Assembly: GCA_027485645.1 (NCBI GenBank)
Contig: JAIXQR010000005.1
Span: forward strand, 40,849-104,848
DNA: 64,000 bases
Origin: a bacterium
GTDB lineage: Bacteria > Armatimonadota > Fimbriimonadia > Fimbriimonadales > Fimbriimonadaceae
Direction of reading: 5' to 3'
In this document: piece after piece, positions 9,017-16,817 of the stretch
Numbering within the stretch: position 1 is the stretch's first letter
Layout of the letters: every line of letters begins with the position of its first letter
Notes under the pieces: generated by a model
What the model saw: only the letters and a program-made list of their open reading frames with translations
What the model was told of the DNA's origin: nothing
The model's database searches: none
Made by a program: the position numbers and the translations under genes

Positions 9017-9538
9017 TCAGCCCAAAACCGCCGTGACGATCTCGTGGTACCGCGCTTCATCGATCCCGTTCCGCTGCTCTAGGGCGAGGGGGTGGGTTGA
9101 GTCTGTCGAGAGGAAGAAGCTCGGGCGGAGGTCGGGGGGGCCGAATTGGATTTCGACGGGGAGGCCGACGGAGTCGGGGAAGAGGGAGATTTTGCAGGCG
9201 ATTTTGCCGAAGACGCGGGGCTCGTTTGAGCCATCGAGCTCCCAGATTTCGGAGTACCGCTTCAGCACCGACTCATCGACTTCGGCCCAGAGGCCCCAGC
9301 CCCAGCGGCCGGGTCCGAACTTGTACGGCACTTCGAGCATTCCCCGGACGAACCAGCGGCCATCGACAAAGGACATGTCCTCGGACCATTCGAGCATCTC
9401 GTTTCTGTGCTCTTCGCCCGCGGCCCAGACGTCATCGGGCAGTTTCCAAGCGTAGTCGGAAATGGCGCCTTCATGGGTTTTCCCGCAAACACCACACACC
9501 CACGAGCTCTGAGGCTTCTCTTTCTTCCACGGCCACAT
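9017..9538 (-). CDS. DUF2199 domain protein
   Basis: 173 residues. The N-terminus carries a Cys-x2-Cys pair in WVCGVCGKTHEG and then LPDDVW, the opening of DUF2199 proteins. The middle has WGLWAEVDESVLKRY and the end GLPVEIQFGPPDLRPSF and HPLALEQRNGID, also characteristic. It is probably a small cytosolic protein; the Cys pair may help bind a metal, though only one pair is visible. It starts nine bases after the stop of the VWA gene and is likely the last gene of the SWIM-DUF5691-MoxR-DUF5682-VWA operon. The function of DUF2199 is not known to me, and its attachment to this cassette is worth noting. Confidence 0.88.
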   Translation of the reverse strand: MWPWKKEKPQSSWVCGVCGKTHEGAISDYAWKLPDDVWAAGEEHRNEMLEWSEDMSFVDGRWFVRGMLEVPYKFGPGRWGWGLWAEVDESVLKRYSEIWELDGSNEPRVFGKIACKISLFPDSVGLPVEIQFGPPDLRPSFFLSTDSTHPLALEQRNGIDEARYHEIVTAVLG

Positions 9539-9547
9539 AGCGGCATT

Positions 9548-10666
9548 TTACGCTTCCATCATTGAATCCAACCGTTGGCCCTTGATGGCTTTTGCCATGA
9601 GTTCCGGGAACATTTCGGGCGTGCAGGCAAAGGTTGGAATATCGATGGAGGCCAGGAAGGCGGCGTTGTTTTTGTCGTACATTGGCGAGCCTTCGTCGCT
9701 GAGGGCGAGGAGGCAGATGAGGTTGACGCCGGAGGCTTTGATGTTGGCGGCGCGCTTTAGGAACTGCTCGTTGTCGCCGCCTTCGATGAGGTCGCTGATG
9801 AGGACCATGATGGTGTCGCTCGGGGCGCGGACGAGGCCCTGGGCATAGCGCAGCGCCTGCTCGATATCGGTGCCGCCGCCGAGCTGAACGCTGAACAGCA
9901 TTTCGACCGGATCGTCGACGACGTCGGTCAGGTTCACCACCGACGTGTCGAAGGCGATGACTTGGGTGTTCACCGCGCGGATTGACGCGAGGGTTGCACC
10001 GAAGACGCCGGCGTAGACGATGGAGGACGCCATCGACCCGCTTTGGTCGAGGCAGAGGATGACATCGCGCAGGGCACGCCCGGTTCTTCCGTAGCCGACG
10101 AGGGTTTCCGGGATGATGGTTTTGTAGTCGGCTTGGTAGTGGCGCAGGTTGGCGCGGATGGTGCGGTTCCAGTCCATCTCGCGCAGCTTGGGCCGCAGGT
10201 TTCGGACCGACTTTGAGATGCTGCCGGCGACGGCCTCGCGCAGCGGGTTCGCGAGTCGCTTCTCGAGGTCCTCCACCACCCGGCGCACCACTTGTCGGGC
10301 GGTATCGCGGGTCTTGGCCGGTAAAGCGCGGCTGAGGGACATGAGGGTTGCGACGAGGTGAACGTCGGGCTCGACGGCGGCAAGGCACTCGGGTTCTAGG
10401 AGCATCTTGTGCAGGTTCAAGCGATCCAGAGCGTCGCGCTGCATGACCTGGACGACCGATTGGGGGAAGTATTCGCGGATATCGCCGAGCCAGCGGGCGA
10501 CGTTCGGCGAGGATGGGCCGAGGCCACCGCGCTGATCGCTATCGTAAAGCGCTTCCATGGCTTGGTCGAGTTGGGCATCTCTTCCGGCGAGGATGTAGCC
10601 CGTGCCGTCGGCATCGCTTCCGCCCAAGATGAGCCGCCACCGCCGAATTCGTTCTGTTTCAGACAT
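9548..10666 (-). CDS. VWA-domain (CoxE-like) protein of a MoxR cassette
   Basis: 372 residues. The C-terminal half is a von Willebrand factor A domain with an intact metal-ion-dependent adhesion site: ILCLDQSGSMASS (DxSxS), the threonine in GGGTDIEQAL, and the aspartate in VLISDLIEGG. The N-terminal half is alpha-helical, including RRVVEDLEKRLANPLREAVAG. VWA proteins of this class act with MoxR AAA ATPases as adaptors or chaperone partners; the MoxR gene lies two genes upstream. The ATG overlaps the end of the DUF5682 gene by eight bases (ATGTCTGA), so the two are translationally coupled. Cytosolic, no signal peptide. Confidence 0.93.
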   Translation of the reverse strand: MSETERIRRWRLILGGSDADGTGYILAGRDAQLDQAMEALYDSDQRGGLGPSSPNVARWLGDIREYFPQSVVQVMQRDALDRLNLHKMLLEPECLAAVEPDVHLVATLMSLSRALPAKTRDTARQVVRRVVEDLEKRLANPLREAVAGSISKSVRNLRPKLREMDWNRTIRANLRHYQADYKTIIPETLVGYGRTGRALRDVILCLDQSGSMASSIVYAGVFGATLASIRAVNTQVIAFDTSVVNLTDVVDDPVEMLFSVQLGGGTDIEQALRYAQGLVRAPSDTIMVLISDLIEGGDNEQFLKRAANIKASGVNLICLLALSDEGSPMYDKNNAAFLASIDIPTFACTPEMFPELMAKAIKGQRLDSMMEA

Positions 10667-12911
10667 TTGTAAGCCCCAAAATTTGTCGGATTACGGGAAG
10701 AACGCGGTTCGCCCGCGCTTCATCGATTTCCGATTCTTGCACCTGGACCGAGATTCCCCCGGTCAAGCGCTCGCCGATTTGTCGCCGTTCTGGCTTGGTG
10801 AAAAGGGAGAAGGTCCGCCGGATGAGCGGCAGGATTTCGTCGACGGTTTCGGTGTCGAGGTCCGTTACCCACGCATCGACCGCTGCTAACAGCGGGGCTT
10901 GGTGGAGCAAGATGGTGCCGGCACCGTCGAGCAGGCCCTCGACGAACATGGCAGTTTCTTGGGCGGTTGCGCCAGACGATGCCTCTTGCCCGAGGCGGAT
11001 GGCAAGCTGGTCCCCTTCGATTACGCCGAGATCGAATCGGACGCGTTCGGCCTTGCCTTGGACGAGTCGGTGACCGCCGTGTTGGTCGGCAATGATGCGA
11101 AGGGCATCTAGCCAGAGGTCAGTTTTCGCGGGGTCGCCGAACAGGGAGACGACGCTCGAGATGGCGGAGATCCGCTCGGCCATCACGCGGGCGGCTGCCT
11201 CATCGAGCGAGTGGCAGGCGGGCGGGAGGCCAAGGCAGAGGCGAGTGAAAATCGCATCGAGCACGGGCACGACGAGGTCGGATCGCGTGCCTCGGACGGA
11301 GCCATATCGCACGACGGCGGCGAGGGGCGGGAGGGCACTGGCGAGGTCCGCCACGTCGGCGGTGACGGCAGAAACGGCCTGGAGCTTGCTGACGGCGGCC
11401 TCAATGGCACCGGAAAGTTCGGCTTCGAGGACGTGCTCGACGAGACGGGCGATTTCGGCGAGTGTCTCGGCCTCGCTGGCATTAGCGATTGCGCATCCGG
11501 TGGCGGCAGATTCGACGGTGTTGCCGTGGATGCTGGCTTCGATGAGGGCAATCGTGCGCTCGGGGGTCCAGCGAAGAAGCCAATGCTCGTGGAAGGTGCC
11601 GCGCTTCCCGGTCGCGCGGAGGGGGATGCCCCAGTCCACGTTTAGAAGGGCGAGCCGGTGCAAAAGCTGGCTGCGTTCGAGGTCGGTGGCGTTTCGGAGG
11701 TCGAGTTCCAGCGTCTGCTCGACGTCGCTCACCTTCATTCGCAGTCGCTTTTGGAGGGCGGTGAGGTTGGCCTGCAGCGGAATCATCGGGATCGAGTCCG
11801 GCACGTGCCCCATGCGCTCGCCGACGATGAGGCGCTTTCCGATGAGGTTCCAGACGACGGCGTCTCGAATGAGGACGGAGTTTGCCGCGTCGCGAAGCTC
11901 GCGCAATCCGGGCTTCGGTCGGCCGCGGAGGGAGGCGAGGGCGTCGGCAAGGCGCACGGCCTCGATGACGCTGGCGGGAGAGGCGTCGAGGTCCTCTTCT
12001 CGCATGAGGCGAGCGACGGAGAGCAGCCAGCTTGTGGAGATGTCTTGCGGCTCCGACTTCCAAATCAGGTCGTAGAATGCGGGCGACCTTGCGCCGGCTC
12101 CGTAGCCGGAGGCGAACGTGAGTCGCTCGTAGGTCCACGGGACGATGGTCGAGCCGAATTTCAGCTTCGGCAGTCCCTTGAGGAGAGCGTCATCGGGTTT
12201 GGAGGGTTGCAGGACTTTTAGGGCCGGCACATGCCAGGCGCCGCATACGACGGCGATGCGCTCGTGCCCTTCGGCAAGCGCGGCGCGGATGGTGCGCCGC
12301 ATGTGGGCTTCGCGCAGTTCGTTGAATTCAGCATCGGTGACTTTGCGGCGGTCATCGTCTTCGTTAGCGTCTTCGTTAGCGTCTTCGTCTTCGGTCGCAT
12401 CTTCGCTCGATTCTTCTCGAAGCGCGCACATGAGGGTATCGATTCCGGCGAAGAGTTCATGCGCGTTCGATCGATGCTCGACGAGATGCTCCCACCAGTC
12501 CTCTCCGTCGTCGAATCCGGCGGCGGTGGCGATTTGCTCCATGGCGTCCGAATTCGGCTTGCCGATGACGTTCAGGGCGAGCATGGTCGCGGAGGGCAGG
12601 TCCATAAAGGTCACCGGCACTTCGTGCGCGGCGGCCCAGCGAAAGGCTTGAAGTTCGGGCGAGAACTCGGCAAGGGGATAGTAGGAGGCGAGTCTGGGCG
12701 TTTCGAGGGCGTATTCCAGCATCGCGACCGGGGTCTCAACCGCCGGGTCGAGCAAAAACGAGATCAGCGACTCGGACCCGGATGGGCCTTCGACGAGGAC
12801 GATTTGCGGCTGCCACTCATCGAGGGCAGCGACGAGCGAACGGGCCGAGCCGGGCCCGTGGTGACGAATCCCAAACAGGCGAACCGAATCGCTTACAGAA
12901 GTTCTCGACAT
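10659..12911 (-). CDS. DUF5682 family protein of a MoxR/VWA cassette
   Basis: 750 residues from ATG at 12911; a GTG at 12932 would add seven. The N-terminal region has RLFGIRHHGPGSARSLVAAL, IVLVEGPSG and IAVVCGAWHVPAL. By eye this is the His...Glu...His arrangement of the TraB/EreA/ChaN-like superfamily, so this part could be hydrolase-like. An acidic linker (ESSEDATEDEDANEDANEDD) is encoded by a 12-base tandem repeat. The remainder is long and helical. DUF5682 genes are regularly found beside MoxR, VWA, DUF5691 and SWIM genes, as here. The start overlaps the end of the MoxR gene by 19 bases. Biochemical function is unknown; a role as effector or client handler is inference. Confidence 0.88.
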   Translation of the reverse strand: MSRTSVSDSVRLFGIRHHGPGSARSLVAALDEWQPQIVLVEGPSGSESLISFLLDPAVETPVAMLEYALETPRLASYYPLAEFSPELQAFRWAAAHEVPVTFMDLPSATMLALNVIGKPNSDAMEQIATAAGFDDGEDWWEHLVEHRSNAHELFAGIDTLMCALREESSEDATEDEDANEDANEDDDRRKVTDAEFNELREAHMRRTIRAALAEGHERIAVVCGAWHVPALKVLQPSKPDDALLKGLPKLKFGSTIVPWTYERLTFASGYGAGARSPAFYDLIWKSEPQDISTSWLLSVARLMREEDLDASPASVIEAVRLADALASLRGRPKPGLRELRDAANSVLIRDAVVWNLIGKRLIVGERMGHVPDSIPMIPLQANLTALQKRLRMKVSDVEQTLELDLRNATDLERSQLLHRLALLNVDWGIPLRATGKRGTFHEHWLLRWTPERTIALIEASIHGNTVESAATGCAIANASEAETLAEIARLVEHVLEAELSGAIEAAVSKLQAVSAVTADVADLASALPPLAAVVRYGSVRGTRSDLVVPVLDAIFTRLCLGLPPACHSLDEAAARVMAERISAISSVVSLFGDPAKTDLWLDALRIIADQHGGHRLVQGKAERVRFDLGVIEGDQLAIRLGQEASSGATAQETAMFVEGLLDGAGTILLHQAPLLAAVDAWVTDLDTETVDEILPLIRRTFSLFTKPERRQIGERLTGGISVQVQESEIDEARANRVLPVIRQILGLTNV

Positions 12912-13975
12912 GCGCGATAAAGGTCCTTCCACTCGCCCCGTTCCTTCACCACGGTTTCGAGATACTCCTTCCAGGCCAGGGTGTCTTGGCTGGCGTCTTT
13001 GATCACGGCTCCGGTGAGGGCGCTGGCGAGATCGGAGGCGCGGAGTTTGCCATCGCCAAAGTGGGCCGCCATTGCGAGTCCGCTGTTTAGTACAGAGATT
13101 GCCTCGGCGGTGCTAAGCGTGCCGGTGGGCACTTTTAGCTTCGTTTTCTTGTCGAGGGTCATGCCGTCGCGGAGCTCGCGGAAGATGGTGACGAGGCGAT
13201 TGATGTCTTCGAGCGCGGGCGGTTCGGCGGGGAGTTCGAGGGCCCGGCCAATGGCTTCGGAGCGTTGGCGCACGATCTCGGCTTCTTCTTCGAAGGTTTC
13301 CGGAAGCGGCAGGTGGACGGTGTTGAATCGACGTCGCAAGGCCGAGGAGAGATCGTTCACGCCGCGGTCTCGGTCGTTGGCGGTGGCGATGACGTTGAAG
13401 CCTTTTCGCGCTTGGACCTCGTCGTTCAGCTCAGGGATCGGGAGCGATTTTTCGGAGAGGACGGTGATGAGGGCGTCTTGGACGTCGGATGGGATTCGGG
13501 TGAGTTCTTCAACGCGGGCGATCTTGCCGGTTTCCATCGCGCGCATGATGGGCGAGGGGACGAGGGCGGAGCGGGATGGGCCTTCGGCTAGAAGTTTGGC
13601 GTAGTTCCAGCCGTAGCGCAGAGTTTCTTCGCTGGTGCCAGAGGTGCCTTGGACCAGAAGGGTGGAGTCGCCAGACGTTGCCGCGGCAAGGTGCTCGGCG
13701 AGCCAGGTTTTGGCGGTTCCGGGAACGCCGAGGAGGAGCAGCGCGCGGTCGGTCGCGAGGGTGGCGATGGCGACTTCGACGATGGTTCGGTTGCCGATGT
13801 ACTTTGGCGTGACTTCGAAGCCGTTGGGCAGGGTTCCGCCGAGGATATACGTTGCCACCGCCCAGGGCGAGAGGTTCCAGCTCGGCGGACGCGGCCGGTC
13901 GTCGGCCTTGCCTAGCTCGGTGAGTTCGGACTGAAAGGCCTGTTCGGCGTGTTGGCGGAGGATAGGTTCATTCAT
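12893..13975 (-). CDS. MoxR-type AAA+ ATPase
   Basis: 360 residues. Walker A is LLLGVPGTAKTWLAEHL. The Walker B region is IARVEELTRIPSDVQDALIT, with RVEE where most MoxR proteins have a DE pair; I believe this is normal for the MoxR branch linked to DUF5682. Sensor 1 is FNVIATANDRD, and arginines follow in LSSALRRRFNTVHLPLPETF. The C-terminal lid contains KLKVPTGTLSTAEAI. It likely forms a hexamer that remodels a target with the VWA protein. It is the third gene of the cassette, 32 bases after DUF5691, and overlaps DUF5682. Confidence 0.93.
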   Translation of the reverse strand: MNEPILRQHAEQAFQSELTELGKADDRPRPPSWNLSPWAVATYILGGTLPNGFEVTPKYIGNRTIVEVAIATLATDRALLLLGVPGTAKTWLAEHLAAATSGDSTLLVQGTSGTSEETLRYGWNYAKLLAEGPSRSALVPSPIMRAMETGKIARVEELTRIPSDVQDALITVLSEKSLPIPELNDEVQARKGFNVIATANDRDRGVNDLSSALRRRFNTVHLPLPETFEEEAEIVRQRSEAIGRALELPAEPPALEDINRLVTIFRELRDGMTLDKKTKLKVPTGTLSTAEAISVLNSGLAMAAHFGDGKLRASDLASALTGAVIKDASQDTLAWKEYLETVVKERGEWKDLYRACRELL

Positions 13976-14007
13976 GGTTCTGTACTCAGAGAATTAGGCG
14001 GGGAGAT

Positions 14008-15390
14008 CTAGGCGAGGGAATCTAGGCTGGATAGCAGGCGTTTTCGGAGGCTCAAAATGTTGCGCACTTCGAGGCGGGTGTCTTCGAAAGCGTGGTGCTC
14101 TTCGATTGGGACCTCGGTCCTCGAGATCGCATCGACATGCATGTAGAGGGCAAAGAAAGTAAGAATGGCGTGAGAATGGTTGTTCGTTTTCAAAGTGTCA
14201 ATGAGGGTGCAGGAGAGCTCGAAGGATAGGGGACGCTTTGCCTCAATGATCATCTGTACGACCAGGCCCGATTGATACTCCTCGCCGCGAAGGCCCTTAA
14301 GGGCAATTCGTTCGAACACTTCCGGACTCGCGTGGGCAGCGAGGTCTCGCCCCTTGTATTTGTAGATGTCCATGCGAGAAACGAGCAATTCGTACATCGC
14401 GTCGATCCACGGCTGATCCTTAAAGCGGACGGCGGCAACGATGAGCCCCTCCAGCATCGCCCTGTGATAGTCAGACTTACCGACGTGCTCAAAGAACTTT
14501 TCGCGGGACCCGTTGGTGACCCAGATAGACGGTGGGACGTTGCTGACGACGTCAATGAGGGCCATGGCCTTCGGGCCCATTCCATGGACCTCCGGCGATT
14601 TGGGCAGCCACTTTGGAAGCTCACTTCGGTCGGGGGCTTCGATAATGAGGCTGGTGCTCAGGAACGATTTCTTCCAAGTAAGGATAGGGGCCGCGAGCAG
14701 GGCGAGTTCGAGCGCAACATTGAATGATGCTTGGGAGGCCAGGAGCTCGAGTGCCGCCTCGCGGATCTCTTTTCGGCGATCCTTCAGTGCGATTTCTAGG
14801 ATGGGTTCGTCGTGGATGCTGAGCTGGATTTGCAGTTGCTTGACGGCCTTTAGGCGCTCTTTCCAGTCCATTGCCTCGAACTCTGTGGTGAGCCATTCGC
14901 GGTAGGCAGCGGGGTCTTCGGTGCGCTTTGCGGCGAACTCCTCGTCGTCGGATGGTGAGAGGTCTAGTCCTTGAAGCTGACCGAGCCAGTGGCCGCGCTC
15001 GCCGATGATGGGAAGTAGTTCTTCTCGGTGCTTCTTGACGAGGGGAAGAATGGCGGTGAGCAAAGCTGGCGGCAGAACCGCCCGAACCTGCCTCGCTTTC
15101 GCGGCCCATTCCAGGACGACGTGGATCATCTTTTTATTCAGGGCCTCGCTGAGCGGCGCCTCAGATGCTTGGGCCACGCGGCCGATTTCTTGCGGTGCGG
15201 TGGGGAGCGGTTTAACTGAATCTACGCCGACGCCTCCGGCCCGGCGCATCAGGTCGAGGGTGCCAGCTAGAACCAGGGCCCGCTTTTCAGATTTCTCGCC
15301 GGGAGTTTCCGGCAGGAGATCGACGTTGGGAAGCGTGGCCCGCTGGGTGCCGACTTGGATGACGCTTGCAACTTCGCTAAGTGTTTTCAT
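14008..15390 (-). CDS. DUF5691 family protein
   Basis: 460 residues, mostly alpha-helical with HEAT-like stretches such as LEIALKDRRKEIREAALELL. The N-terminal part (VIQVGTQRA, then ALVLAGTLDLMRRAG) and the central LLPIIGERGHWL are recognisable DUF5691 signatures. There is no signal peptide or membrane segment. It starts four bases after the SWIM gene stops and is followed by MoxR. The consistent SWIM-DUF5691-MoxR-DUF5682-VWA order suggests a physical complex, with this protein as a helical scaffold. That is inference. Confidence 0.85.
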   Translation of the reverse strand: MKTLSEVASVIQVGTQRATLPNVDLLPETPGEKSEKRALVLAGTLDLMRRAGGVGVDSVKPLPTAPQEIGRVAQASEAPLSEALNKKMIHVVLEWAAKARQVRAVLPPALLTAILPLVKKHREELLPIIGERGHWLGQLQGLDLSPSDDEEFAAKRTEDPAAYREWLTTEFEAMDWKERLKAVKQLQIQLSIHDEPILEIALKDRRKEIREAALELLASQASFNVALELALLAAPILTWKKSFLSTSLIIEAPDRSELPKWLPKSPEVHGMGPKAMALIDVVSNVPPSIWVTNGSREKFFEHVGKSDYHRAMLEGLIVAAVRFKDQPWIDAMYELLVSRMDIYKYKGRDLAAHASPEVFERIALKGLRGEEYQSGLVVQMIIEAKRPLSFELSCTLIDTLKTNNHSHAILTFFALYMHVDAISRTEVPIEEHHAFEDTRLEVRNILSLRKRLLSSLDSLA

Positions 15391-15394
15391 TGCA

Positions 15395-16669
15395 TTACGT
15401 CCAAGGATCGTCGGAGCCGCAGAGCACGTTTAGGCTGGAGCCATTCCATTCTCCAACGATTTCGATCGGTTGATTGCCAAAAAGGGCCACGAGATACCAA
15501 GGGTCTTCGCCCATTAAGGGAAGGGCTCGGCCTGAGGAGTCGATGACGAACCAGTCGGATTCTTTGCGGCCGAAGCTTCCGGCGGTGATGGGAATGGGTA
15601 CGCGCTCCGCCCATGGGTTCTGCGACCAGACATCCGCCGCGAACTCTAAGCCGTCCGCAATGAGGCCGCCTTTGCGGGGCTGGAAGGGTTGAGGTTCGAT
15701 TTCGGTTAAGTTGACCCGAAGGGGGTAGGCGGACGGGTAGTACTGCGCTTTTGCGTGGAATGCCGTTCCGATAAGCGGTTGAAAATCGAACGGTTGTCCG
15801 GCTGCGGAGAACGCGAGGTGTAGGGCCCACTTGCCGGTCGATCGTGCCTGGAGCCAGCTTCGGCAGGTGGTGATGCGATCTTCGGTTTCGATGGTGCTCC
15901 CAAGCACATCCCAAACGTCTTCGACCGGTTCCCCGGTGAGGTCCTCTTTTCGGAACGAGATCCCGACCGCAGTGCGGACGTCGGCCTTCAGACCTTCGGG
16001 GAGAGTTTCTATTCGCTTCGCGGCTTCAAGAAGTAGGGTTAGATTGCCGAGTTGGCCAGCGACGGTTGGGCCCCAGGCGTCGCCGACGCCGATGGCGTTG
16101 CCGATGCGCTTAAGTCGCGTTGCGATTCCGGGGGCTTGGGCATCGACCATGCGCGCGGCCATTTGGTCCCAACTTCGGGCGGATTGCGAGGCATAGAGTC
16201 CTTGGGAGACCGCGTCTTCGAGGAAGGATTCGCATTCCTCGATGCCAGCGAGGATTTTTGCCCAGCGCTTTTCGGTTCGCTTTTCCGCGTCTGCGGGAGA
16301 CGCGGCAGGGGTGGAGGCGACTTTCTCTGCCTTTTGCTCCGATCGTTCGGCTCGCTTATCTAGCCATTCTTGGACCCAGGTCGGCGGCGTGCCGGGCTCG
16401 ATTTCGGATTTTGCGTGGCGTAGGAGGAGCCCCAGCGCGTGCTTGCATGGGAGCTTTCGGCTCGGGCAGGAGCATTTGTACGCGATTTCGCGGAGGTCGA
16501 CGGCGGTTTGGTAGGGGTTCTTTCCGCTGCCTTTTGCTTCTCCCCAGGCGGCAAGTTCGCTCTCGCCGATGCACGCCCACTTGGCCGGGTTGGCAAGTTC
16601 TCGCCCAGCACTGACGGCCGATGCATCCGGCGCAAGCGCAAAAACTTGTTCCGGGGTTAGGCGGACCAT
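15395..16669 (-). CDS. SWIM zinc-finger protein, first gene of the MoxR cassette
   Basis: 424 residues from ATG at 16669; a TTG one codon upstream is also possible. The SWIM motif C-x-C-x(n)-C-x-H appears as YKCSCPSRKLPCKHALGLLL near residue 70. It is followed by a charged Lys/Glu-rich linker (RAERSEQKAEKVASTPAASP) and a larger C-terminal domain without a match I recognise. SWIM fingers bind zinc and mediate nucleic-acid or protein contacts. It heads the minus-strand cassette and is divergent from the GH43 gene, with 148 bases between them that should hold both promoters. Confidence 0.9.
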   Translation of the reverse strand: MVRLTPEQVFALAPDASAVSAGRELANPAKWACIGESELAAWGEAKGSGKNPYQTAVDLREIAYKCSCPSRKLPCKHALGLLLRHAKSEIEPGTPPTWVQEWLDKRAERSEQKAEKVASTPAASPADAEKRTEKRWAKILAGIEECESFLEDAVSQGLYASQSARSWDQMAARMVDAQAPGIATRLKRIGNAIGVGDAWGPTVAGQLGNLTLLLEAAKRIETLPEGLKADVRTAVGISFRKEDLTGEPVEDVWDVLGSTIETEDRITTCRSWLQARSTGKWALHLAFSAAGQPFDFQPLIGTAFHAKAQYYPSAYPLRVNLTEIEPQPFQPRKGGLIADGLEFAADVWSQNPWAERVPIPITAGSFGRKESDWFVIDSSGRALPLMGEDPWYLVALFGNQPIEIVGEWNGSSLNVLCGSDDPWT

Positions 16670-16817
16670 CAACTTAGTATTACACTCTCACAACCAGTTT
16701 GCAGCAGGGAATGCGCGATCCTTGGGGCGTACAATTTCGCCGTCGGGATACCAAGGGCGGCGGTGATATTTACGGGTAAATAGAAGCCATTGATGGGCTG
16801 GGGCCCGTCCAAGACTT

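Noticed and set aside
11092..12138. Long open frames opposite the DUF5682 gene on both strands
   Set aside because: They are Arg/Ser/Ala-rich shadows caused by high G+C third positions; the minus-strand DUF5682 frame has clear motifs.
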